Below are positions 1-10,530 of a stretch of 64,000 nucleotides of DNA, piece by piece. The translations under genes were made by a program, and so were the position numbers. The DNA comes from Puccinellia tenuiflora. Taxonomy: Eukaryota; Streptophyta; Magnoliopsida; Poales; Poaceae. Below the pieces are notes generated by a model that was not told the origin of the DNA, ran no database searches, and worked only from the letters and a program-made list of their open reading frames with translations. How positions within the stretch are numbered: position 1 is the first letter of the stretch; every line of letters starts with the position of its first letter. Location: assembly GCA_012064385.1 (NCBI GenBank), contig QRDG01001345.1:62001-126000 (forward strand), written 5' to 3'.

Positions 1-961
1 CCATCCTTGTCTACTTGTTTTGATCAAGCATGTTTATGAGAGCTTATGTGGGGGAACATGTGCATTAGTTGGAGTAATGAGGGGGTGGCTAGTGCAGTGA
101 AAGTGAGAGAAGTTTCGTGATCCACTTGGGTATTTTTACCTTACTTTTTTGCCTCACTAGGGATAAAGAAAAATACCATGCTACCGGAGGTGTGGGTGTG
201 ACCATTGCCACTTCTCCATGAATATCTAGCATGTTCTTATTTTAACTTCATGTCATAAGACCTAAAGCTATACTCTGATTTATCTTAATTACTGAGGTGC
301 TTAGATTTAATTCACATCTTGGTGGAGTATAAGAGAGATTAATAAACAAAAGATCTCTCTGTTAGGACGTGATGCCCATATAATTAGTAACTAGTCATAA
401 AACTTTGTGTTGCAATCTCATATGTTAATTCTAGTGTTCCATTGTCTACCACTTTATTAAAGAGAGAGTGCATTTGTGAAACCATGAACCCCAGTCCATT
501 TTTAACCATAAGAAACACCTTTCCAACAACTTTTAAGCATTTTCCATTTTCTGCCATTTAAAAATCCGAAAATACAAAAATACTTTTATATCTTGCATTC
601 ACAATACAAAACCCAAAAATATCATCCATCATTGTTCCCACCGTCCTTGCATATTTATTTCCTATCATTGCATATTTATTTATTGTTTTGCATTTGTTTT
701 ATTTTGATATCATTCTCACACCTTGTGCTTGAAAACCACTTGGTGAGGTTGAGGGCACAAAACAATTTACTTTGTTTGTAGGTTCTCAAGAGAAGGATAA
801 GAAGATAAATCTTTCACTACTGAATCCCCGAGAGTTCAATATTAAACCATCGAGTCACCCCTCGTGGGGAAAACTATCTTTCCTATACTATGCACTCTGC
901 ACTTGGAGTCTCAACCGAACCCATATTCTTTTGACGCAGGTAACTACGTCAAGGGCCATCA
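1..961 (+). repeat. Left LTR of element A, 5' part missing
   Basis: This is collinear with the right LTR from about 6228 to 7182. The end is set at ...ggccatca, which matches the right LTR terminus at 7182 and the TSD-defined terminus of element B (13624). Small substitutions relative to the right LTR show that the insertion is not very recent. Confidence 0.85.
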
Positions 962-972
962 AGACAATTTTC

Positions 973-990
973 TGGCACCGTTGCCAGGGA
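973..990 (+). other. Candidate primer-binding site of element A
   Basis: TGGCACCGTTGCCAGGGA begins with TGG, as expected for pairing with a tRNA 3' CCA. It lies 11 nt after the LTR end, farther than the usual 0-5 nt. Element C has the near-identical TGGCGCCGTTGCCGGGGA at a 10-nt offset. The tRNA is not assigned. Confidence 0.5.
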
Positions 991-1295
991 ATCATTGCTG
1001 TAAAGATTTGTCCAAGGAGTATCTCACAACAAATTCAACTTCATCACCAACTTGTGCTAACACCTAAGCTTGGGAAGGTTGCACCTAAGTGAGCATCATC
1101 TTATCCATCTTTACCTTCAAATCATTTTATTTTGTTTTGTTTTTGTATTGCATATCATCTTTATATTTTGGTTTGCATATTTTATTTTCAGTTTTGCATT
1201 TTGTGTTGCATTTGTTATTTCAGTTTGGATTGTTTAGTGTCATTTTATTTTCATTTTTGCATTTCAAAATTAAAAACACATAAAAAATTGCAAAA

Positions 1296-1928
1296 ATGGG
1301 TGATCGAACTAAGTTGTGTGACTACACAAATACTCCAAATGATCAATTTATTGCTAGGCCCATTGCCACACCTGAGATAACAGCTAATAGTTATGAAGTA
1401 AGTCCTAGTTTGTTGAACTTGATAACTAGGGAACAATTAGGCGGTAGTGCTATGGAGGATGCCTCTATGCATCTTCATGATTTTGTTGAGATATGTGACA
1501 TGCACAAATTTAAAAATGTGGAAAGTGATGTTCAAAAACTGAAATTATTTCCTTTCTCACTTAGAGGAAAAGCTAAAGAATGGTTGCATTCACTACCTAC
1601 TGATAGCATTAATTCTTGGGATGATCTAAAAGAAGCTTTCATTAAGAAATATTTTCCTCCTGTTAAAATTTTGCAAAATAGAAACAATATCCTTTCCTTT
1701 ACGCAAAATGAAAATGAACATGTTGCTATGGCTTGGGATAGGATAAAACTTATGCTTAGAACTTGTCCTTCACATGGGGTTAATGAATGGACCATATTAC
1801 ACTCTTTTTATAATGGTCTAAATTACATGTCTAGAAATATTCTTGATTCAGCTGCTAGAGGGGCTTTTATGGGAAAAACTATAGTCAATGGAATACTGAA
1901 AGAGCATCTAATCCATCTAAGAAAGTAA
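1296..1928 (+). pseudogene. gag N-terminal part (Retrotrans_gag capsid-like) of element A
   Basis: ATG at 1296 opens a 210-codon frame typical of plant Gypsy gag. An N-terminal variable region is followed by the capsid-like core, with FPFSLRGKAKEWL, SWDDLKEAFIKKYFPP and a downstream W-D-R-I-K-L-M-L segment. It would form the virus-like particle shell and bind element RNA. The frame degenerates after about codon 195. In the +2 frame, gag-like reading resumes at 1889 (WNTERASNPSKK...), so a small frame-shifting deletion near 1880-1890 has removed the expected linker. The upstream stretch 1089-1295 is T-rich leader. Confidence 0.85.
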
Positions 1929-3117
1929 ACTCTATAGAAGAAACAAATGATTTGTCATCTAAAATGGACACCAATCTTGCTTTCATTAATAAACAAAATA
2001 TTGAAAATGCCCCTTTGCAAGAACTAGTTGGTAATAATCCTGAAAATATTGATGTTAATTTCATTAGGAACTATGGTAATAATGGGTATGGTAACAACAA
2101 TTATAATCTCTATAATAAACCCCCATATGTGCCAAACAAATATACCACTAGTAGCAATGTTTCTAGTGACTTGGAAAACACCATTAGGTCATTTATATCT
2201 ACTCAAAAGGAGCTTAATAAGGAATTTATATCTAAGTTCGAAAAACAAGACTCTTTGTTTGAAAGGGTAGATCAGCTCACTAAGGAAGTTTCCTCATTAA
2301 AGAACACCATTACAGCTCAAAAATATGAGGAAACAATTAAATATTGCCAAGAGGTTATAAATAAATCTTGGGAACACATTCATGAGCAAGAGAGAGTTGC
2401 TAAGGAAACTATTATGGTAATGAAAGAGAGAAAAGTTGAGGAAGTTAAAATGCTTAGTGAAGTCAAGGAACCATTACTTTACTTAGATAATTGTAGCTTG
2501 CATGAATTAATATCTATCTTACAAAAAGTTGCAAGTGATCCTTCCATCAACTCCAACCAAGCAGGTTTTGGTTCTTATATTGCTAATCATGTTTTAAAAG
2601 AAAAGATTGCTAGGTACAACCAAGAAGCTATGATACCAACTAAGCTTGGGGATGTATGGATTCCCAAAGTACTAGTAACCATTGCAAAAGAGACACACCA
2701 TGCTATATTAGATCTAGGATCTAGTGTCTCTGTTTATCTAAAGAATTATATGAAGTTCTTGAATTAAAGAATCTTGAAAAATACTCTATTGAACTTGCAC
2801 TTGCTGATGATTCCGTTAAACATGCTTTAGGTAAAGTAAGTGATGTTATGGTAGATTTGCATATGACATTTGTACCTGTTGATTTTCTAATCATGGATAT
2901 GGGGAATAAAACCTCTAGTCCAATTATTCTTGGAAGACCTTTTCTTCGTACCACAGGTGCTATCATTGATTCAAAAGAAGGGAATGTGAAGTTTCAGTTT
3001 CCACACAAGAAGTGCATGGAACATTTCCCAAGGAAGAGGGACACACCAAAGTTCAAGTTCCCTCATGAGCTTCGTCCACAATCATATCAAGTAAGAAGCC
3101 TAGCTATATGGCTATAA
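1889..3117 (+). pseudogene. gag C-terminal region and aspartic protease of element A, frameshifted
   Basis: The frame resumes at 1889 and runs to 2767. It contains an Asn/Tyr/Gly-rich stretch (NNGYGNNNYN), a predicted coiled coil around 2190-2320 (Lys/Glu heptads, VDQLTKEVSSLKNT) and a retropepsin-like active site D-L-G-S-S-V near 2710. A one-base shift near 2735 moves the rest of the protease to another frame, which reads continuously to the stop at 3115-3117 with the flap-distal ILGRPFLRTTGA motif. No zinc knuckle and no polymerase domains follow. This gag-pro arrangement without pol is known for several abundant non-autonomous Triticeae families. The product as it stands is not functional. 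Confidence 0.8.
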
Positions 3118-3130
3118 AGAAAGCGCTTTA

Positions 3131-3144
3131 CGGGAGGCAACCCG
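3131..3144 (+). other. Stem-loop directly after the protease stop codon (element A)
   Basis: CGGG-AGGCAA-CCCG forms a 4-bp stem with a six-base loop, 13 bases after the stop at 3117. It is preceded by a GCGCTT motif. Element C carries the same loop with TGGG/CCCA arms (17388-17401), which is a compensatory C-G to T-A change. The role is unknown; RNA packaging, dimerisation or 3'-UTR function are possibilities. Confidence 0.55.
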
Positions 3145-5399
3145 GTTGTTTTTATTTTTGATTTTTTTGTGTCCTCTTGCTGTAACAAGATACTTAGTTT
3201 TTAGTTTTGTTTCTGTAATTTTTAATAAAATTCCAAGTTTTACCCATTTTGGTTTGAAAAAGTTGCTATTTGCATTTGGAGATTTTATTCCAGCACGAAT
3301 GTGTGCATGGTTTGATTTTTCATTCCTATTCTGTAACTCCGAATGAGCTGAATTTTTACTGTAACTGCAGATTTTCATCCTTTGTATGCATGAATTGTTT
3401 CATAATTTTTAGATATGTTTAAGTCCAGCAGAAAAATGCGTTTCCCTGCTGCTAATTTTCTGGACAGATTCTGTCCCATTTTGTTTGATGCATTCTTTGA
3501 ACTTTTAACTTGAATCTTTTTGATCCAATTGAGTTTATAAGTAGGCATACAACATTATACACTCTCTGGACATTAATATGAATTTTTGTCTAATGATTCT
3601 ATGCAGCAAGTAATTCATTTGTCTATCACTACTAATGTCACCCCACAGAAAAGAAATGGGAGAAACAGTGTTTTGAAGTTTTTTCACAGGGATTTGAGGA
3701 GATGCACCAAGAGCTATCCAAGGATGGTGAAAACCATAAGCTTGTGGATGTGAAGACAACCCCACTGGACCAACACACTCTCAGTTTGCACACGTCTAAC
3801 TTCTGTTTTTCGATCAATGCACTTTATCGCATAAACTTGGAGCGTCTTTTATTTGCTTTTTATTTTGGTTTGATTTTTGTTTTGAGACCACCACTATCAT
3901 TTTTATATGAGAGATCTACTGGAAGTTTGGGTTGAATTAAGTCGGATGCTATAATAAGATTGGGAAAGGGATGTTTGAGTTGATTTAAAAAGATATATAT
4001 AGTTGCATGATTCATCTACTTTTTAATGAGTATTAATTTGCAAGTGTTTTATGAAGAGCTATCTCTTATTCATGCATGTTTTGATGCTGAATGTTATTTT
4101 ACTTTGTTTAACATGGATTGGTTAGATCTATGGACACTTGTTCATGCATTTAGACGGTCAACTTTCTCCCTTTTGCTAGCCCAAAAATTCCAACAAGTAA
4201 AAACTTGTTTTCCAACACCTTCAACCAAAGTTTTTCTAGTGAGTCCACCATATCTACCTATTAGCTTTATGCTATTCCGAGTATGTTTATCATGTTACTT
4301 TGTGTTATCTATACCTCTGAATTAAATGCTTATGTTATTGATTGTTATGGGAAAATTTGGTTAAATAGCTCTCACACCTTACTATTGCATTTAATAAACA
4401 TGAACCATTGTGATTAAAATTATGAAGTTGTGAATTTGACAAGAGTCTTGGTTGCTAGTTAGCCCAAATGTGCGGTCACATGGCAAGCTTTCAACATTGC
4501 ACATATCTAGTTGATATCATGTACTTTTGTTTATGGATGCTTATCATGGTGCCAAATAAATGTGGAAATTTAGTAGGTTTAAGTAGTTGTATAAATGGCT
4601 AGAGAGATACGTGGGCCGCTAATCTAAGCCATGTTGTCATGGTGGAAATTTACTTACATGCTATGTGAACCTTTAGTGATACACCTCACAATAAAAAGCT
4701 ATACCAATAGTAAATAAAAAGGGTGTTGAGATTGTTCCTTATATTTGTTTGTCTTGTCGTTTTGACATGGGCTTGTTCCATGTCCTAGGACATGAGGTAC
4801 CCCAGTTAACCCTCTTAATGACGCTATTATACAATGATTTTACTTGAACTTGCTTTGTTTCCCAAGTTGAGTAACACCATGGTGTAGGTACTCATATTCA
4901 AGGGGCATGAGACTTTCAACCATTTATTTGTCAAGCACACTACTCATATTTGCTTTCACTTTAAACTTTAACCATTCAAGATGTTATGATAAGGGGTAAT
5001 GAGAGTTTGACACCAATACCACATTGCAAACATTAACATAAGTAGAAGTATTTGGAAGTCAGATGAGACTTGTTCATGTTTTTACCTCTACTCATTTATA
5101 TATCTTTACAAAGTGTCCACTTTTATATTCAGTTTTATAAGAGTACTCTATGACCATTATAGGACGTTTTTACTTTTCATTATGCATACATTTGGTCCAT
5201 AGTACTTTCTTCTATGTTACACTTTGTGAATTATCATTGAACATCCTTGCATTGAGTAATTGATATCACTTCATAATCTATCTTACATATTGCTACTACT
5301 TTAAAGAATGAATCATTTGACTTTATGTAGCAATAATAATCATCTTTGATATCCATTGATAGTCTTAAAATGCAAAGTCCATGTTGGTTTTATCACCTT
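3145..5399 (+). other. Non-coding 3' internal region of element A
   Basis: This is AT-rich sequence with no ORF of recognisable content. Its distal part (from about 4083) is collinear with 10531-11859 in element B, confirming that it belongs to the family. The stretch probably replaces the pol genes of an autonomous relative. Confidence 0.7.
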
Positions 5400-5437
5400 T
5401 ATACTCGAGGACGAGTATAGGTTAAGCTTGGGGATGT
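5400..5437 (+). other. Pre-PPT hairpin and polypurine tract of element A
   Basis: TATACTCG-AGGA-CGAGTATA (5400-5419) is a perfect 8-bp stem with an AGGA loop. It is followed by AAGCTTGGGGATGT (5424-5437), which abuts the LTR start TGATGCATG and is the expected plus-strand primer tract. The same block occurs in element B, and structurally equivalent blocks occur in C, D and F. Confidence 0.7.
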
Positions 5438-7182
5438 TGATGCATGTAAAATGCACACATGAACTTTGCATTATATCACTTATATTTCAATGATATTTGC
5501 ATCATATAAGGGTTATATCATTGTTTTCTATTGATTTTGGGAAGATTTCACAGTTTTCCTATTTTTCTGGAATTAACCCTGCTCTGGCAGAAAACCCTAT
5601 TTTCTATATTTTGATGTTTCAGGGACCCAAACAACGTCCAAATGACCTGAAAATTTACGAGCATCAGTTTTTGGAAGGAACAAAGCGTAGGGGCGAAGGA
5701 AGCGAAAAAGTGGAAGCCCGAAGGCCAAAAGAGGGTGGCCCATGTGGCCAGATTCCTTGGCCGCGTGGGGTCCACCAACTTGGCCCTCGTGGCTCCGTTG
5801 CCATCGATCTTTCTTCCAGAAGCTTCGTCTTGACCTAAAACCGACTATAAAAATAGTCCCCTGACGTTTTCCAGAGGAGAGCACCGTCGAAACACAGAAA
5901 CACCAAAACAGAGACCTGGAGCTGCAGATTGGAGGGGGAAAACTCCGGCGGGGCGCTGCCGATGTGGTCTCCATCTCCCCCAACGACATCTCCACCGTCT
6001 CCATGATGAAGAGGGAGTAGTCCACCCCTGGACTACGGGTTTGTGGAAGTAACTTATATATCTCTCCTCTCTCTTGAGAGTCACTAATTAGCACCGTATG
6101 AGCTGCCGAACATGATTACGGTCATCTATGTAATTCCTTTGTGGTGGATCTCTTTATGAGTTAATATATGTTTGAGATTGCAATTGTTTTGTTTCAGTTA
6201 TGAAAGTAGATGCATATTATGTACCCCGTTCTTGTCTACTTGTTTTGATCAAGCATGTTTATGAGAGCTTGTGTGGGGGAACGTGTGCATTAGTTGGAGT
6301 AATGAGGGGGTGGCTAGTGCGGTGAAAGTGAGAGAAGTTCCGCGATCCACTTGGGTATTTTTACCTTACTTTGTTGCCTCACTAGGGATAAAGAAAAATA
6401 CCATGCTATCGGAGGTGTGGGTGTGACCATTGCCCTCCATGACTAGATCTACCATGTTTGTATTTTAACTTCATGTCATAAGACTTAAAACTATACTCTG
6501 ATTTATCTTAATTACTGAGGTGCTAAGATTTAATTCACATCTTGGTGGAGTGTAAGAGAGATTAATAAACAAAAGATCTCTATGTTAGGACGTGATGCCC
6601 ATATAATTAGTAACTTGTCATAAAACTTTGTGTTGCATTCTCATATGGTAATTCTAGTATTCCATTGTCTACCACTTTATTAAAGAGAGAGTGCATTTGT
6701 GAAACCATGAACCCCGGTCTATTTTTAATCATAAGAAACACCTTTCCAACAACTTTTAAGCCTTTTTCATTTTCTGCCATTTAAAAATCCGAAAATAGAA
6801 AAATACTTTTATATCTTGTATTAACAATACAAAACGCAAAAATATCATCCATCATTGTTCCCACCATCCTTGCATATTTATTTCCTATCATTGCATTTAT
6901 TTATTGTTTTGCATTTGTTTTATTTTGATATCATTCTCACACCTTGTGCTTGACAACCACTTGGTGAGGTTGAGGGCACAAAACAATTTACTTTGTTTGT
7001 AGGTTCTCAAGAAAAGGATAAGAAGATAAATCTTTCACTACTGATTCCCTGAGAGTTCGATATTAAAACCTCGAGTCACCCCTCGTGGGGAAAACTGTCT
7101 TTCCTATACTATACACTCTGCACTTGGAGTCTCAACCTAACCCATATTCTTTTGACGCAGGTAACTACGTCAAGGGCCATCA
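5438..7182 (+). repeat. Right LTR of element A
   Basis: The LTR starts TGATGCATGTAAAATG and ends GGCCATCA, giving TG...CA termini. Its start follows the polypurine tract. Its end matches the left LTR end at 961. A TATA-like element lies at 5844-5856. Copies with the same termini make up element B. Confidence 0.85.
5844..5856 (+). promoter_or_regulatory. TATA-like element in element A LTR
   Basis: ACTATAAAAATAG lies about 400 bp into the LTR, a plausible U3/R position. The same motif is found at about 10335 and 12305 in the element B LTRs. Confidence 0.5.
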
Positions 7183-7604
7183 GGCGGTGGCGCGAGTAGA
7201 GCTGCGACTGGTCATGCATGCAACGGGCGGCTACGTGGAGGTGAGCACACACGAAGGACACGAAGTCTGACGCGCGTACGCTTGTTCTATGCACCACATC
7301 ATTTTAGGTCGCAGGATCTTATTGAACGGCTTAGATCGAACCAGCGGGCCGATCCAGACCCCATCTACCCAGCCAATCAGCGCATCACATGCCCACGAGC
7401 CAATCAAATTGTAGAACGAGCGCACACGCGGATCGGCACGTCACCTGCGCACGCGCGGATCGGCATGTCTGATCCCAACCGTTCACTCACCAGCGATCAA
7501 TGGTTCGGAAGTGGGAGGGGTTTCGGATGGGGTTTCCAGGGTTTAGGGTTAGGGATTTCGGGGTTTCCGGGGTTTAGGGTTTCTTTGAGCTAGGGTTGAA
7601 CATA
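7183..7604. other. Unassigned segment right of element A
   Basis: This is mixed GC-rich sequence with a short cluster of telomere-motif-like words (gggtttagggttaggg, 7539-7585) but no array. No gene could be supported. Confidence 0.4.
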
Positions 7605-8450
7605 ACTAATTAAAAAAATCAAAAAAAATATAAAAATTTCGCACATTGTCGTATTATGCAACTAAGTTGCTATAAAAAATATAAAACTTGGATTTTGAGT
7701 TGGTCAACATTTTTTTGTGAGGTTTGACCAAACATTAAAATGAGCACAAATAATTCAAAAAAATCGTAAAAATGTGAAACCAGCGCACATTGTCATACTA
7801 TGTGACATAATTACGATATAAAATAATAAACTTGGTCTACGTGTATTTTCATGAGAAAACCTTCACACAAATGATTTACCACGATCGATGTTGCAGAGAG
7901 TTCAACTCAAAGTGAGGAGAAATGGTTTTGGATTTGGAACATGAAATTTTCTAAAACCTCACCAAAGCTTCATTTTGGAGTGACTAAGAAGGATCCAGGC
8001 TTAGTTTTTCATTTTCATGTTTCAAACTTGTTTAAATGTTGGTCAAACTTAGGTTTGACCAAAATTGAAATGAGCATAAAAAATTTAAAAAAATTAAAAA
8101 AATGAAAACCAACGCACATAGTCTTATAATGTATATACTAACGATTCAAGTTGATAAACAAGGTCTACATACATTTAGATGAAAATTGATGCATCTTGGC
8201 TCATATCGCCCAATCTCAAACTCCATCGCATTCAAATGAGCATAAAAAATTCAAAAAAAATTAAAAAAATGAAAAAGCAACGCGCATAGTCTTATAATGC
8301 CATATACTAACGATTCAAGTTGATAAACAAGGTCTACATACATTCATACGAAAATTAATGCATCTTGGCATCTCAAACTCCGTCGCATTCAAATGAGCAT
8401 AAAAAATTCAAAAAATAAAAAAAAAATGAAAAACCACCTCACATAGTCTA
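7605..8450. repeat. Diverged AT-rich tandem repeats
   Basis: About four units of roughly 150-165 bp begin near 7738, 8071, 8237 and 8391, with a more diverged one at 7610. Each starts with words like aatgagcataaaaaattc, followed by an A-rich run, 'cgcacatagtcttataatg' and, in most, 'aaacaaggtctacata'. Such arrays are typical of subterminal parts of Triticeae DNA transposons, but no termini were found to classify it. Confidence 0.55.
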
Positions 8451-9112
8451 TATATATGGAATAGATGTGTAGGTAGGTTATTTGGCTGATTTAGACAAGG
8501 TCGAAAAAAACTTTGCTTAGAAATGAGGCCATTTACCCTACCTTTGGAGCTCTTTTTTAGAACATTTTTCATGAATGTGAGTTTACTTCGGAAAAGGGCT
8601 CGGATTAATGACCAAGTTAGAACAAGCAAGTTCACCATAGTTTGGAAAGCATTGCAACATCCAAATAGCATGTCAATTTTTAAGTTTGGATCAAATTTGA
8701 AGTTTGGTTCACATATTTCAATCACTCACCCATTTGGCCCTCATTTTCACACGACTTGCTCAAAACATGTACCATCATCATCCAAACACCATTAAAACAT
8801 AGTTGTAGCATAGGTCCAACATCATTCAACATACTCCCTCCATCATGGTTGTGCGGGACATGCGCAATTAGCATTAATGATCTCCTAGAAATGCACCCAA
8901 CCACTTCCTCTCCCCAATCTACATGTGATTTAGCCAATGGTCTATTTAATTAGGCCAATGCATGCGCTTCCGATTAGACCTTATTGGTCTTTCCTAATTA
9001 ATTACCTGATTTAGGAGTGATTAACTCGGCCAATCGTCACTTGCCTAAGGTCTCAGAGTAATACAACATCATTCATAATGTTTCATAAATTCTACTTGGT
9101 TCCAACTCAATC
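8451..9112. other. Unassigned sequence
   Basis: No ORF with recognisable content and no repeat structure beyond short A/T runs was seen. It lies between the AT-rich repeat array and a gene-like fragment. Confidence 0.35.
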
Positions 9113-9205
9113 ACTGTGCTCCTTGGGCTTCTTGTGCTTCTTGCCACCATTGTGCTCCTCGCGGAACCACTTCTCCTCCTCTATCGCCGCACCTATCCAT
9201 TCATG
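9113..9205 (-). pseudogene. Short fragment related to the interrupted gene at 9695-13893
   Basis: The minus strand reads A-A-I-E-E-E-K-W-F-R-E-E-H followed by a Lys/His-rich stretch. This aligns by eye with E-A-I-A-A-E-K-Q-F-H-E-E-H in the N-terminal part of the interrupted gene (about 13741-13800). There is no start codon or flanking ORF, so it looks like a second, degenerate copy of the same motif. Its family function is unknown. Confidence 0.4.
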
Positions 9206-9952
9206 TGGATTGTGGTTTCATTTATGTGGATTGACCATATGGCAGAACGAGCGGCACCTATCCATTCATTTCTATCAGGAAAGTACATTCAGAATCCGAA
9301 CCATATCGTCGATTCTGATCAATTTGAGATATATTTCTCTTTATGACCAGACGGGACATACCTGAGAGCCTTCCAGCATGTGCATGGCGCTGCGTGCACA
9401 TTGAATGCATGCGTGGGATGCCGATGGTAGTCCACCCTGCGTATATGTGGCATGCACGGATGGACATGGCCATTGAACGCGTCGCAGAACTTTTGCCTCA
9501 CTACTAGCCTAGCCTAGCCTATCCGCCACGTCCAGTCACCATATTAAATGTACAACAAACGATCAGAGAAACAATTTACATAGCAACGGTACGATTAATT
9601 TGATTAACTCGATACAAACCCTACAATTGTTCAAAAGAAAAATATACAAACCCTAGAAAACATTAACTAAAACAACTTCTTCTTCACGGCGCCTTCAGGA
9701 TGTGACTTCGGAGGCGTCGGAGGCGTCGGAGCCCTCGGAGTCCTCGTCGGAGTCGGAGTCGGAGTCATCGGCGTTGTCGGCGATGTCGGATTCAGAGTCG
9801 TCCGGGTGGCCGGAGTCATCCTCGTTGACGACATTGGCCTCGGCCCTCTCGATGTCGACGGTCGCGGGTGCTTGGTCGACGACAGAAGGCCCACGCTCCT
9901 CGTTCGAGTAGGGCTCGTCCGAGGACTCCGATGCCCCGTACTCGTAGACCGG

Positions 9953-10530
9953 TGGTGCATGTAAAATGCATACATGAACTTTGCATTATAATACTCATAT
10001 TTTAATCATATTTGCATCATATAAGGGTTATATCATTATTTTATAATGATTCACAGTTTTCCTATTTTTCTGGAATTAACCCTGCAATGGCAGAAAACCT
10101 ATTTTCTATATTTTGATGTTTCAGGGACCCAAATGACCTAAAAATTTACGAGCATCAGTTTTTGGAAGGAACAAAGCGTAGGAGCGAAGGAAGAGAAGAA
10201 ACAGAGGCCCGAGGGCCAGAAGAGGGTGGCCCACGCGGCCAGATTCCTTGGCCACATGGGACCCACCATCTGGGGCCTCGAGGCTCCATTGTCGTCGATC
10301 TTTTCTCCAGAACCTTTGTCTTGACCTAAAACCGACTATAAAAATAGTCCCCGATGCCCTTCAGAAGGGAGGCGGCCGAAACACAGAAACACCGAAATAG
10401 AGATCTGGAGCTGCAGATTGGAAGGGAAAAACTCCGGCAGAGCGCTGCCGGCATGGTCTCCATCTCCCCAACGACATCTCCACCGTCTCCATGTTGAAGA
10501 GGGAGTAGTCCACCCCTGGACTATGGGTTT
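9953..10530 (+). repeat. Truncated left LTR of element B
   Basis: It begins TGGTGCATG, a one-base variant of the family TGATGCATG, and is collinear with 5438-6035. Two short deletions relative to its partner LTR are visible, for example the missing block after ataatgatt. Confidence 0.8.

Larger units (their letters stand above)
1..7182 (+). mobile_element. Element A: non-autonomous Gypsy-type LTR retrotransposon (gag-protease only), 5' end outside window
   Basis: A partial left LTR (1-961), an internal domain (962-5437) and a complete right LTR (5438-7182) are in the same orientation. The left LTR matches the distal part of the right LTR almost base for base. The internal domain encodes a plant Retrotrans_gag-type protein and an aspartic protease but no reverse transcriptase, RNase H or integrase; 3145-5399 has no credible ORF. 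The element would therefore need enzymes from a partner. It ends with CA at 7182, and the next five bases (ggcgg) would be one copy of its target-site duplication; the other copy lies outside the window. Architecture and coding content are seen directly; Gypsy affiliation follows from the gag and protease type. Confidence 0.85.

Noticed and set aside
7539..7585. Telomere-like gggtttaggg words
   Set aside because: Only a few imperfect units; common in plant promoters and not an interstitial telomere array.
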